Below, piece by piece: positions 26,202-51,700 of a DNA stretch of 64,000 nt. Each line of letters begins with the position of its first letter. Position 1 is the stretch's first letter. A program made the translations under genes and the position numbers. The notes below the pieces were generated by a model that was not told the DNA's origin, did not search any database, and was given only the letters and a program-made list of their open reading frames with translations. Source of the stretch: Whitmania pigra (lineage: Eukaryota; Annelida; Clitellata; Hirudinida; Haemopidae). Where the stretch lies: NCBI GenBank assembly GCA_021613335.1, contig JAJTWR010000266.1, positions 5,132,501 through 5,196,500 on the forward strand, read 5' to 3'.

Positions 26202-28390
26202 TCATGACCATGCCTTGGGTGCCACGTGCCCTACCAGGTAGACGTTGTCGTACAAGTGGCCGACAAACTCGTCGTCCACCCCTCCACCTGCGACTGCTCT
26301 TCGAACGTTCCTAATGAACTCTCTCTTAGACATCTTGTTCTTTATTTGGGGGCTGGCCAGATCGACGGACAACATTATCAGAGAGAAGCAGACGACATAA
26401 ACCGTGTCTAAAACAATTGTGATGTTTATGAATAAATCATCTAAAAATCAAGTATGAAACTTATAAAACAAATTATAATCAAAGTGATTCATTAAATATT
26501 TTCTTTGGCAAGAAAGTCAAGTCATTCAGCTTTTAAGATAATAAATTAACTTAATGGCGCAATAACAAATGACAATAACAAGCCCATAGATTTTAACAAT
26601 AACAATAGTAATTTAAATTTGCTTCATTTACAAAGGGCTGCATGCATAGTTCTTTTGTGGCAATGCAAGATGGGTTTCAACATATTACGACCGGCCATCA
26701 CTGCCACATGCAGGAATTCGACCGGCCTGCAGTATAATAATAATGTCAACAATAATTAGCAATATGTAGACAAAACCCATCAATTGATATCTACTAAAAA
26801 GTAAAATAAGAAGAAAATGTAAAGTTCATTGGACACATAAGGTCGAATAACCTTGGGAGAGTCTGAGATGTGGATTGCAGGAACAAAACCTCTGAGCAAA
26901 TTTCTTGACGAGATCACTCAGGTATTCCGTCCTCTCGCCCGGAGTGGCCGTTTCTTTGAAGAATTTGCGCAGGGCATTTGGCAAGAACTGATTTTCAAAG
27001 TTCTGCAGCTTCATCACTTCATCCAATATGTCCTGCCTATATAATGATAATATAATTACCATAAAGTCAATGTTATATCACTGACATTACGTTTTTCAAC
27101 CTCTATATGCACAGTTCTGTGTCATTTGATTATTTGACTATATTATTATTTGATTAGTAGTAGTGTTTATATGGTTATATGAATGGATATACACAACCAG
27201 GATGCACAAGCATGGGAACATGATGTGATTGCAGCTCACACAAGAAGAATTATAATCACTTGTTGTTCAAATGAAAAAAATCAAATAAAGTATAACCAGC
27301 ATCACTTTAGTAATATTTAGAATTCAATGCAATGATAATTAAGTTGTAGTTTAAACAAACATTCTGCTAATGCAACAGAATGCAGCCAATGCCAATACAT
27401 GATTACTGGTAACTAAACAAGAGTTTCCTACTAAGCATCATCATCATGACCGTCATTAATAACATCATAACCTCTTCGATAAAAACTCCCTTTTCTTGAC
27501 AATATCGATGTTCTTACAGGTATGAAGGAAGAGGGCTATTTCTTGAGGATCGTTGTCTACTAAATCATGTTTCAGTAAATAAGCAAGCCCCTGCAGAAGT
27601 ACATCACAACAGCAATAAAGTAGTGGGATCAACAGCTTTTAAAAGTTTAACTTAATTAAATTATTATAGATTATTTAAGCCTTTAACTATATGATAAACA
27701 ATTAAGAACAAGCTTTTGCGTATCTCATAAATTAGCATTACCAATAAAAATTAAAATCAATAAAAAATTGGAAAGTATTTTTACAAGTTCTGGGTCAGCA
27801 TTGAAGGTCAATGTAGCCTCATCAAGTTGCATGTATAAATTCCTGTATAAACCACCTCTTTCATCCATCCTCTTGTAAACTGACACTCTCTGCCATTGGT
27901 TCCTGCACAAACTGTAAAGTATTAAACCAGAATTAAGTTATAATTACTGTTAAATATGATTGAGAAGTCAATCATTTTACTATTTTATTTATTAACCAAA
28001 AACATGCACATCAAAATATGAGGGGGTACATACCATTCTAAAAAAAAATACTTTAGACAACTCAGCATAAATTCACATTTTCTTTACAAGAAACCGTCCC
28101 AAAGTTAAACAAACTAGTAAACTAGCCTAACATATAAAGTTGGTGTCCAATTAGACATACCTGTGCCAAAGTATGTCATCGTTTCCAAGGTCTTGCCAAA
28201 CACAAGCTGCCAGACACAAATCGGTTGCATTCAAATTTGACAAAACCAGGAGGCTAATCTCAGGCGGTAATTGAGCCAAATCAGGAAAGTTTTTCGGAAT
28301 AACATCGCGAGTTTGTTTTAAGTTTTTACGTAGATTTGACTGGTCGACCTCCTTTTCAAGTTCTTGAACCCTTTTAAGAATCTGACCCAT
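26202..28390 (-). CDS. FBXO8: F-box only protein 8 (F-box plus Sec7 domain), complete gene
   Basis: FBXO8 is an SCF substrate receptor with a Sec7-like domain, linked to ubiquitylation of ARF6. Exons (minus): 28390-28161, 27911-27785, 27590-27472, 27036-26852, 26407-26202. Phases agree and give about 288 residues, somewhat shorter than the human protein (319). Seen: F-box LAQLPPEISLLVLSNLNATD followed by LCLAACVWQDLGNDDILWH; linker YMQLDEATLTFNADPEL; Sec7 part with NDPQEIALFLHTCKNID, NFENQFLPNALRKFF, KFAQRFCSCNPHL; C-terminal NKMSKREFIRNVRRAVAG and DDEFVGHLYDNVYLVGHVAP. The start chosen is the second Met (28390), because MGQ matches the N-terminus of the vertebrate protein and offers an N-myristoylation glycine; an upstream Met is at 28396. 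It converges with the BRCT gene. Confidence 0.93.
26631..26735 (-). mobile_element. degenerate SINE copy in an FBXO8 intron
   Basis: Sequences such as GCAATGCAAGATGGGTTTCA, ATTACGACCGGCCATCACTG and CGACCGGCCTGCAG align by eye with the tRNA-head half of the 23222 family. Heavily diverged. It lies between FBXO8 exons 4 and 5. Confidence 0.5.
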
Positions 28391-28396
28391 GACCAA

Positions 28397-31255
28397 ATAG
28401 TGTCGAAACAGAGACCAAATAGTGCACCAAATATTAGGAATATTTACATGTAGGAATGACTGTCGCGAACTATGTTGTTATTGTTTACAGAAAGGTAGCG
28501 ATGGTACGATGCTTGTGCGATGTGCTCATATAAAAGCTCTCAATAGACGATTTTTACAATTTTTTTTTCGCTAAACATAATTTATTGATCTATTTCTCTG
28601 AAATCCACTAACAAGAAGAAACAACCAAATGAATTTTCCATACCAGTTCGCAGCCCCAACCCCCAACCTAGGCACTAGAGTGCCGCAACCACAACCGTCC
28701 AGTCTTCTATCGTTTATTATACAAAACAACTTCCGCTCGTTTTTCACTAGAATCAAATTAATGAAAAATATACTCAAGCCTTCGAACTGTCCACAAATTC
28801 GAACCTGAAACGTCACTGCAAAACTTCAAAACTTTCCGTGAAGTTAAGCAGGGCAAGGTAAAAGCACATCTAACCAGTTAGCACTACGTACCGACTCTAC
28901 GGACCATGAACTGTTAATAAATAAAAGCAGCAAGATGGTCAAACTAGTCACCAGAACAAATGCCACGCGTAAACGAACATAATCGAGACTAAGAATAAAA
29001 GAAAAACAAGCTCCCAAGAACGACATTGCCAGATTTCCGGAGCATGCCATTTCGCTACATCCAATAAGTTCAGAGCTTTAAAAAATCTACTGCTTTTCTT
29101 CACGAACAAATCGTGCGTACGACACAATTCATCCAAGATTGTTTAACAGTCAAATACTAAATAATAATGATAACTGAGTGCGTGTGACAAAAGTTGGAAT
29201 AAATACATCATGAGAGGACCTATGGAGGATTTACCTGAGAATAAAATGGAACAATTTAAATAATCCCTTGCTATTCTAAATCAAATAATATCAATGATAT
29301 TCTCGTGACAGAAACGATAATCCTCCATTGACCCTAGTAATTGACCCTCAAACGTTCAATTCAATTCGGCAGTGGTGCATCCAATTACTCCAGGTAAGGC
29401 ATCAATCAAAAGTCACATGATCTCAACCAACCAATCAGAACCTCACCATTTCACAAGTATGATTTAAATTTTACTGCCTGATTCACTGTCTTCACCAAGC
29501 GCAATGAGAACAATAGAAATTAAATGGCAAAATAATTTTTTTCGAATTTTTTGGTATCAGAACAAAAGTTCAAAGTATTTAAAAAAATAACATTGCGTTG
29601 GCAATGACTTTCCAAAATCCTTTTCTTAACGTTCTCAGCCAAATGATAAAATAATCACGAAAAAACAAAAATAAGCAATGACATGTTACTATAATTACCT
29701 TGATCATCAAACAAGGGAAGTGGTTGGATGCAACACTAAGTGACGTTGATAACAAACTTAGTTAATGCTAAGCAATGTAAACTGAATACAACATGGACAT
29801 CATCAATCATTCCCAACAGAATTTAAAGATAACAAATATGCTAAACATAATAGTAACAATAATAATAAAAATAATAATAATAACAATGAATAGGTGAATA
29901 GTCGGCACATGATCAAAACGAGCTATGACCATACTAATAATAATAATAATAACATCAACAACAACAGTAACAATTTGCTTCTTAAGGCAGAATGAATGGA
30001 TAACTGATTACTATGATAATTACATGGATAATCAAAGCTCCATCACAGGCAATGTTCTTGTGAGCCTCCAATCAGCAGTAGCTCACAGGTGCACATGAAC
30101 ATGCCATTTACCTGAGTTGATATGATTTGTCACAGCAACCTTGGTAATAATAATATTTATAATAATAATGATAACAATATTAATAATAATAATGAGTCTC
30201 ATTATCTCATTTTTAAGACCTGAGTTCATGGATAGTAAAAATCATTTCTGCACCAACAGATTGGAAATTAAATTAGATGGTTAGCCAACGTAATAATAAT
30301 TAACTATATTCTAAGACATTCAAACTAAAATTAAACCTACATTTATCCACCGTGAAGATGACGAAAAATAGCATCTCTTGAATGATCATAGGTAAGCAAC
30401 TGCAAGAAAGAATGATGAGGTTGCCTACTTCCATCTGGAAACCATTGGCTTCAACTGAACAATTAAAAGCATGGCAAATGACAAGCAGGAAATGAAAAAA
30501 AATCACACAACAAACAATTCAATCGAATGGCTACGATTGCTAGAATTATCGACAGACAATAACATTGACGACATTATCAATAATAATGATAATTAATAAC
30601 TGACACCAAATTCATAATAGTGGCAAACCAATAAATGATGCGACAAACTATCGAAAGCTTTCCCCTTCCAAGAGGAACATCAATTCCGTCGTCACGACAC
30701 AGGAAACTGAGAAGAGAGTGAAAGACCAACAGTCTCGTGCGATCAACAAGCACCATCCATCGTTCCGACACTAGGACTTCAATTGGAAACTTAAATACAG
30801 ATTCGACCTCAATTGAAAATTAAAACCTTCACCAGCATTGACTGCTTATCTTGCAGGACAAAGAAAACACATTCATGCTCTTTTTCGTTCGTGTATTTAA
30901 AGATACGGTCATCGTCATTATCATAATCAACAGTTAAACATGCAAGCACTAGCACTGGGCATCACGGTACAACAAGAGTCAAAGAACAGAATTCTGGCAA
31001 AAATATACAAATATGTCTTCTTTAAGTGGCTCTTTGAGACAAAAACACAAGTGATTTGTTTAACAAGAACATGAGATGACTAATCCTCGCTCCATTCATA
31101 ATTGCTTTCCACAAGAAATCATTCCATTTCATTAACAATTAAAACTTTCATCCAAGATGGGGTCAAAGATGACCACGAATTTAAAAGAATAAGAACTGAA
31201 AATATTAAATATTTCTAACGAACAATGCAACATCGGCTCCAAGATGTGGCATCTC
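28397..31255. other. intergenic region between FBXO8 and DOT1L
   Basis: It contains the FBXO8 promoter side (just above 28397) and the DOT1L 3' UTR (just below 31256). Short AAT/AAC-rich microsatellite patches lie at about 29850-29885, 29930-29970 and 30145-30195. Open frames on the minus strand near 28571-29136 and 30577-30771 lack exon signals and recognisable motifs. No gene supported. Confidence 0.5.
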
Positions 31256-42828
<11,573 letters not shown>

Positions 42829-45060
42829 TATTCAATACCGAGGCGACCAGGAAATAAGTATCCGTTGAATGTGCCAGAAAATTGTCGCTATCCAAATAAA
42901 AATAAACAGTGCTTAAGAAATCAGTTAACCGTTCGAACAAACATGTCTCCTCATCATCGCCACGGAGCCATAATCTCGATAGCTCCTAAGAAAAACAAAA
43001 CAATTTTAACATTTAGCCCTCACGTGACCTTTCAGAATGACTTAAATAGCTCTTCATTTTCTGGCTGATTGAATTTATCAGCATCGTTTAATAACTTTTT
43101 TTAAAACATAAATTACTACTAATTAATTTAAAATTAAAAAATAGTTGTAAAAAAATTTAAATCACATCACATTTTAAAATAAATGTCGAAAATAGTCGAT
43201 TTGCTATTTTTCCATTGGGTTTTGAGTACACAAACACCAATAAATCCTTAGATGTAGAAAACCCATAAAATGATTTAAATTAAGTAAACACAAATTCCAC
43301 GGCTTAAAATCGTCTGCTAGGACGCGATATCGAATTCATCTGATGCACAAATCTATAAATCCGGTTTTGCCTGGACTGTCAAATTGACCAAACTTCAACC
43401 TAGCAAAAATTGACTTCTGGCAATTATTATACTCTTTTCATTTCATGTTAAGTTAATGTCCAATTACGTTTTGTTTCTTAAAACAAGCAATTCTATCAAT
43501 ATTCGTTTTAGCGATTCATGAATATATTGCTAAATAAAATGCTTGTTATTAAAATTAAAGTTAATTATTTTTGCCGTAATCTATAAAACATAAGTTTATT
43601 TAAAACGTGCTTTTTGTTTTGTTTTTTTTATAACTAAAGGTTTCATTTACGTGCGGAGCAAACCGTTCCCAATGATATGAGATGATTTTTTTGCTTCTCA
43701 CCACTACTTCCTACTCTGGATCAGAAGAACTTATTAGACAATCTGACAAAACCAAGGGTCAAAAACAGGGACGTCATTTTAGCCCTTTCCAGGCAAGGAA
43801 ACACTAGCATAACATGAAAAGTTGATTTTTTTTTGCTTCTACCCAAAAGACAAGGGGGAGAAAAGTGTTGTCTCGTGCACAACTCAAATGATCCCTGGTC
43901 AACGAGAAGCAGGGATGTAGAGATCCATACTTTCCCTTTCTTTGGACGTTTGTGAAGGTAAAGAAGCTGGACCCATTTACTTTATACGATATCACAATAT
44001 TTAACAATATAAACAACGTTGGTTTCAAACGTCATTACCGTCAGTGACCTTCTAAAGAAATACTTATTTACAAAGACACATGGTTGTAAAAATATTATAT
44101 AATCGCCAGATTGAAAGAAGCTTGACTGAAAAATAATTTTGGCGATAAAAACAATTGTTTAATTACAAATCCCCTAATAAATGGCTGTGAATTACCGAAA
44201 CTTGTTTGTCTTTGTGTGCTTTTTTATGCCTCCTAGCGATCAACTGTTTATTTATGGTTATTTACCTGTTCAAGAAGAACAATTAATGCATTTGCAATGA
44301 ATGCCAAATGAATTAATAACGCTGATGAATGAGAATTTGATCAACATCTTCATTGATCGAAGAAATCCATTCCTTAAAGAACAAACACCTGATACTTAAT
44401 CAAGACCAGGTCTCCAGACATGCCAGGCTGTTAAAAAAAAAACCGATACTGAGACATGCTTTTACTCGGTTTTCCAAAACAAAACTTTCGTATTTACGAT
44501 GGCCCACTATTCCGTATAAAACTCCTTTAAATGGAAAATATAAAGAACCAGCAAATAAACGAAATTCGTCACTCGAAATTCAAGCAACTTGGATTTTATG
44601 TTCGACTAGTAGTGATCATCATCCCAATTAAACGTCGGATCATGATTGGTTAATGCATGGAACGTGTCGACAGCTGACCTCTCGATCTAACGTGATATTG
44701 CTTACGTCTGCTTCCTCTATTGATGAGGGGTCACAGTAGAACTATTACTGCTGATGCTGATAATATTAGTAATATTAATAATATTTGTGGCCATTCTTTA
44801 ACCATATAATAATGGATCAATGAATAGAATAGCCATTCTGCACTTGGAGGGTGTTCGTCATTAGTGAATGAGTGAGCATCCACTCGAGCTGAACACCCCT
44901 CGGGAGGAAAAATGGATGGACCCTGCTCTGATGAACACTCTGCCATTCAAGTTAAACGACTCTTTCATTAGGATGATGCAATGGAAGCCTGATGATGATG
45001 ACGATGTTAAGTAAGCCTGATGGTGATGAGACGGAGTTTTAGACGGTAGTGTGGAGAATG
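42829..45060. other. upstream region of DOT1L and further intergenic DNA
   Basis: A GC-richer patch at 42560-43000 spans the DOT1L first coding exon and its probable promoter side. Beyond about 43070 the sequence is AT-rich without supported genes. The frames at 44353-44631 and 43804-44028 show no exon signals or recognisable domain. Confidence 0.45.
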
Positions 45061-45061
45061 T

Positions 45062-45105
45062 TTTAGTGACGATGATGATGGTGATGATGATGATGATGAC
45101 AGCTG
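45062..45105. repeat. (GAT)n microsatellite
   Basis: GACGATGATGATGGTGATGA type imperfect trinucleotide run. Confidence 0.8.
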
Positions 45106-45471
45106 GTGACAGCAATAGCAGAAATAAATTGCAGTTGAATAAATTCCTCTAATCGAGAACATGTGCTTCCAAACGATGTCACATTTGATTGAAATCAGAG
45201 CAACAACAAATGTGCCTATTTTTATTCTTCTTATTGTTGTTATTAATCTTGCGCCATGACGCTACATCGTGCTGAGTCAAGAGTTGTAATGCCATCACGT
45301 ATCTTCCTTCATCGTTATTTAGGAACTCACACGCTAGTTCAACATTGCCCTCCTCTGAAAAGGAAATTTAAATTTAAATTTATTTATTTACTGTTATTTA
45401 ATTTAATTAAGTTATATTCAACTATTTCAATTTATTCGTGTGACTCTTAGATTCATCTTTTTTTTTAATTT

Positions 45472-45847
<376 letters not shown>

Positions 45848-45849
45848 TC

Positions 45850-48610
45850 ATTATTATAAATTATTAAACTTTTAATATTATAATAAATTATCATTTAATT
45901 AACATTTATTTGTCTAGCATTTATTTCAAAATGAAAGCATAAGTCCTAAATAAATTCTTATTTATGAATAGTTGAATAGACGGCGAAGAAGATAATGAAT
46001 GGAAAATGGTCTGCAGAGTTCAATCGGGAGTGCTAGGTTTGAAATAGGTTATTATTTTAAATAAATCATTTTAAATATTTTTAATCCTGCATATTTTCAT
46101 TGAGTTAATGGGCTGTTAATCCGCAGAACATTTCAGTCGAAATGCATGACTTAAATAGAATGTGTTATATTAACAATTGTAAATCGTCAATTTATAATTA
46201 CAACATTGTAATTCTTTTTTTCCAAAGCCAATCCCTCTCTTTAAAAAAAACGCTTCTGAAACTGCAAGCACATGGTAGTTCAACATTTAAGAATTTCGTA
46301 AAAATTGCTATTTTAACGATTTTACTTTTTCAAAATTTTTAAGCTTTGCTAATTAGTTAGCTAATTAAGTATCAAATGTCATAAGTGTCTGTCCCCGAGT
46401 TGCTGAGGAGATTTAACAAATTGTAATTCTACTTATTAACTTTATTTAGTCCTTAACGTCATTTGAGACGTAAGTGGAAAATAAGCTTTGTAATTAGGAA
46501 ATAACAAAAGGATGTAAACAATTCCGGATGACGATGATGACGCAGAAGCAATGAATTGTTATAAAATGTAAATTAGAATATTAAGGAAAAAGTTTACAAA
46601 TAATATATATTCATCATTTAAAAATATTGGTGCAAATTATTACAAGGTAAATATTTAGTATCACTTGATGATAATGATCAAAAACCTTGTTATGATGTAA
46701 TTGGCTTATACATCATTGAGAAGTCCTGACAAGACCTCAAGAAAATGGGTTTCCAGAGGACAAATTAGGGAAGGTTTTGTGACATTTGAGGTCGAATCTG
46801 ATCGAAGTTGAGACTATAAATCAAAATTTAAAATATCCAAACATAATCTATTAATTATTTTAAATATTTAAAAATATGTTTAAACATCATAATATTCATT
46901 CTTAATTGCTTAGATGCATCAAAGGAAACAAATTATGTGAAATTCAATGAAGAATTACAAGTAATTATACTTAATTTTATTTATCTATTTAATATTTAAA
47001 TGTTAGCATTTAAATTAATAAATCAAGTAAACATGTCATAATTGCACATGCTGTAAATTCCTGTATAAAAGCATTTGAGAAACTCTGCTGCAAAGGTGAA
47101 AGAATGTAAAATAATTTGTCACTGACGACGTTGTTGAAAATGAAAAGGTTGTCATTTGTAGAAAAGTGAAATAATCTCTATGCACGGAACAAGCAGGTGA
47201 TATGAAGATTGTCTTTATTGCTTCGATGCCAAACCAATCACAACCAGGCACGTCTCTTTTGTTCCTTTTCAAATATTTGTCAAATTTCCCACCAAACAAA
47301 CCTCATTTCTTCTTATTTCGTTACCTCCATTTCCTATTCAATCATCTTTTTATATGGTTGAACCTGCCTTTATTGTGTTAAAGCCAAGGATTGATTGAGT
47401 TAGTTTTATTTAAAATAGCTTTTAAATGTTTCTGGTGCACTTTCGCTCCCTTCAACAAATCGATAAGCGACCGAAACATGGAATCATTCAATAAAAAGAA
47501 AATTAATTTCTGTATAAAACTTCTTTATAAAAATTCTGTACAATTTGCAACCATTTCTTTGGAAATGACATGATCGCTGTGCTTGAAAAGTTTGAGAAGA
47601 TAATATCAAAAGTCATTATTATGCTGATGACTTTAGAAGATAACATCACTTTTTTGGATATGCGGACTTTGAGTAAACTCTCAGTCCCAAGCAAATGTAA
47701 TCAACAATAACGACAAAAAATTAAAAAATATTTTTATTGGTATGAATTCATTGCACAAAAATACTTTTTCTTGATTTTGATCAGGTACGCAATTAAGCCC
47801 TTGCAGATGAACTAGTCTTTAAATGTTGTTTCGGGGAGTACACGCGAGATTACCCGAGTAGGTGTACTAAGTTGTTGTGTTTTATCCATGATATCGGATA
47901 ATATCATAAAAAGATCGAGAGAATCTAAATTGTTTCAGTTTGGATCCTAAAACCGACAAATAGACGCGTCTAAGCCACAGTATTCTTATTTACTTGATGA
48001 TGAAACAGAATTGTTAAGACGGCACGTGCTTAATTGTCTTCAATGATCGAAAGATGATCGAACATAAAACAGAATAATTTTCACTTTATGAACTAATTCT
48101 TTTGAAGTTTCCAAAAAAGCTCATCTCTTCGCTCATTCAAGCGTGTAATGATTCATTGGAGCTTTTCAAAAACAATCGCGGTATCATTTGGTTGCTATTT
48201 CAACAAAATAGGTTTACTTAAAGCAAAAAAATTAACAAATTGCCAGCTATTTTAAAAATCTTTTTGTTGAATTATCATTGATTAAAATTTATTAATAAAT
48301 GAAAAACAATTAAATTTTATAAAAATCCAAAATAGTGATTCAATAAATTGAATATTCTGCCAATCATCTTAAATTACATTGCCATTTATATTAAAACGTG
48401 TTTGTGACCGCTTTATATGAAAAGTTCCCCCTCCACTTCTTGGTCAAATTCGCAGACAAAGCATCATTTCCAGGATATTTTGGTCGATTGAGCACGTTAG
48501 TCAAACCTTGAAACCTCCCACAGCAATCAAAACGTTGGCTTGGATTTCCTTCCAAAAACTCTTATTTTTGTAAATCTATTTCAAGATTACAAAATAAATA
48601 TTTTTTATTT
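45850..48610. other. AT-rich non-coding stretch
   Basis: No supported gene. A minus-strand frame at 47036-47299 contains KRNKRDVPGCDWFGIEAIK, but no acceptor or donor supports it and it is not a peptide I know. Confidence 0.4.
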
Positions 48611-48624
48611 ATCGCTCGAAGCGG

Positions 48625-48725
48625 CTCCAGCCAATAACAATTCGACTCAGAGTCACGTGGTGGTCGTGCAACCAATAGACCAAAGGCATTCAAACATTTA
48701 AATAGAGGAGTCCAATTGGCCGAAG
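48625..48725 (+). promoter_or_regulatory. candidate core promoter (CACGTG, CCAAT, TATA-like)
   Basis: Within about 100 bp there are CCAATAACAA (48630), a CACGTG E-box (48653), CCAATAGACC (48671), and a TATA-like ATTTAAATAG (about 48697) about 28 bp before the ATG at 48726. This is a plausible start for the neuropeptide gene model downstream. Motif presence only; any 5' UTR would have to be very short. Confidence 0.33.
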
Positions 48726-51700
48726 ATGAAGCTTTCGCGCTTCTTTCTCTGGCAAGTATTTCAAGCTGAATAAACATTTATTTGGTGATTACTTATTTAA
48801 CAAAAATCATCTTAAAACATTTTTAATAACATTGAACAGGAAAAGGTTTGTTGGGTTTGATAATTTTAAAATCTTTAAACTTTATAAAAGTAAAAACTCA
48901 AGATAACTCCAGTTATACTTTAAAGTTAATTCATTCAATTTTATTGGTTATTGTGTATTTGTGCTCTCAGACATGCAAATTTTATTGTTATTATTAATTT
49001 GTATTTTTTTCATGAATGTAGGGGGATTAATAAATAATGAAATAGATAATTACGTGGCCGTTAACTATTAGGCAGCATTAAATTTAAATAAATTTTTTTT
49101 AAATAATAAAATTACTTAATTTATTTTACAGGTAAAAAAAATGCTTATCAAGTTCTACATAATCTTGGTGGTTGGATCCCTTGTCAGGAACCGATGTACA
49201 TCTGGGGAGGTATGTGGTGCTGCCAGCATTTCATTTTCAACCTGAGAACCTGTGATCATTAAGGAGATTAATAATAAAAAACAAATAATCAATAATTTAT
49301 TTTTAATCGTAAAACAGATAAAATAATCGGTCAGTGTTTTTATAATGGCAATGTATCAGTAAAGTAATAAAGTGCTGAAATGCTGGTTTTATTTATAAAA
49401 TATTAACGTATCCCTCACATGATCTATGACGACCTGTTGAAACAAAACTTGAGCAGAATCGTGAAACAATGTGCAAATTTGGTCGAGGCCATTGAGCAAA
49501 TGCGGGCAACATTTAGATTGATGCGATAACATAGAAGCATAAATCCAGATGATTGATCCCGCTGGAAGCATTCAAGATAAATACCATCTCCCACTCGATC
49601 CTCCCAGGTCTAAAGTTGAAGATTTTTCAATTTTTCATTTTTTTTATTGAATTGCACTTCAGAAGCAGTTTTAGACTTCATAAATAGAAAAGTTTAAAAT
49701 GTTCAAATTAAAACCATGTTACGAAAAGGTCTTCACTTGACCGCCTGAACGATTTATTTAATAACTAAATATTTAAATTATTAAATTTAGAAAGTCGTAC
49801 TACTTAATTAAACGGGTTACAAATGCAATGAAAATGGTGCAATAAGTTTACGCACTCCACCGCGTAATTAAAAAAAAATTGGTGATGTTATTTATCGCAG
49901 TTCATGAACACTGAAATCCATCTTCTAATTGAAAACTATTCTGATTCTTGCACCTACAAAACATGTCTGCACAAATGAATGTTATTTATTCGCAATCTAT
50001 TTTTTTTCTTATAACATTTGTTCTATTTACATTTTACTTTGTTATGATGACGGTGATGGATAGCACAAATTAATTATTATTTTTATTTAGTTATTTAAAT
50101 AACTAATTAACTAATTATTATTTTTAATTAGTTATTTGAGATTGTAATCAAATTAACATTCTGTTTGCTAAGCATTAGGTTAGCGTCTGTTTACTCAAAT
50201 AGTGACTTTATTCCTAGCATAAATAAATATCGTCAATAGCATATATCGATCTGATGATGCATTATAATTAGTTCATAATAAGCACTGGTATCTGGACCAT
50301 GCAATTACTTTGACGTGTGTTCCAAGCCATTAATTGGCCTAATCTCTAATCTATTATCGATTTTATGTTTTTTGCTCACCTGCCGTGTCGAGGTAAGAAC
50401 AAAAGTCAACAAGCGACGAATTCAAGGGTGTTTTATTGTGTTTTATAACAAACAACCTCGATCAAATCATTTGAGATCATTTAATGAAATTGTAAACATT
50501 GGCCGACAGATGGCCTCCGTAATGATCATTATTTTGCAAATTTAACTTTTAAATCCTGGTCTATCAGACACCGGAGGAAAACGAAATTGCCGGCCTTTGG
50601 TGTCGATAACGATACATTTCACTGACCGTACGTTCCTCAATCAATTAATACATGTTGTTATGGTGGCTGTGAAAATAAGAATAATGGCTAATAAATCGAC
50701 AAACAACAGCAAGTTCATGCTGGATTTATCGATGATAAAATTAAATTTAAATAATAGATAAAAATAATAAACGACATAAGCTAAAAACATTCCATGATGG
50801 AATCCTTGCATTTGATGTTTGGTTAAATAAACAATTATTGAGAGTGAATTAGCTAAAAATGGGTTTCTTTTACATAAAAAATTTAAATTAAACGCTAATA
50901 GTTTGCAATGGCGTAGTAATTAATTTTTAAATTGAGAATAATTACGTTGAATTTAGTTGATATGTTCGCAACAGGGGTGTAATGTAATTTCTTCTCGCAG
51001 GAATTTTTCTCAAACCTTTCCTGCTTCAACTATCTTATTTGTTCTACTATCAATATTTATTATAATTATTAATCATTATTTTAACTCTTATAATCTTTAA
51101 TTAAATATGTAATAAAAATTAACTTTAAAAGATTTCACGCACTTTATTCATAATCTTCAACAGAGTAAGAACATTTTTTGTTACTAATTGTACAAATTAT
51201 GAATGTTGACGAACATTTTAACTTATTTTTTACAAAGTTCTTAAATCATTGTTCATGGTGTGATCACATACGATCACAATAAAGAATTTATTAAATATAT
51301 TCAAATATTTTATTCCAAAGTCACTACTCGTTAGTCAATTTTATTAAATATATTCAAATATTTTATTCCAAAGTCAACTACCTGTTAGTCAATTTTATTA
51401 AATATGTTAAAACATTTAATTCCAGAAGCGACTGGATGATTGTGTCCGCCATTTAATTGTTTCTTCTCGTATTTCAGCGCATGAAATCGCATGTCCTTTA
51501 CGAATAATTTCATCATTTGCGTGTCTAAAATCCTTACTACAACGTCGTATGTGCCTCTTTTATCTCTTCCATGTGGAGTCAATTTTCACATGCAGGAATT
51601 GAGCAAACGCACGCCAAACAACACTGAATCAGTCACAAAAGACATTTCACATTTAAGAGTTTATGGCATTCGGCAATGGTCCTCCACTGTTTTATTAGAA

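Noticed and set aside
28571..29136. Minus-strand gene between FBXO8 and DOT1L
   Set aside because: Overlapping short frames without splice signals, conserved motifs or coding composition.
47036..47299. Minus-strand frame with KRNKRDVPGCDWFGIEAIK, peptide-like between basic sites
   Set aside because: No ATG, no acceptor or donor, no signal peptide, and no match to a known Cys-containing neuropeptide pattern.
49389..49590. Exon of the peptide gene just after the 49132-49209 exon
   Set aside because: The plus frame looks helical (LLKQNLSRIVKQCANL), but no AG acceptor precedes it and its stop would end the protein before the array.
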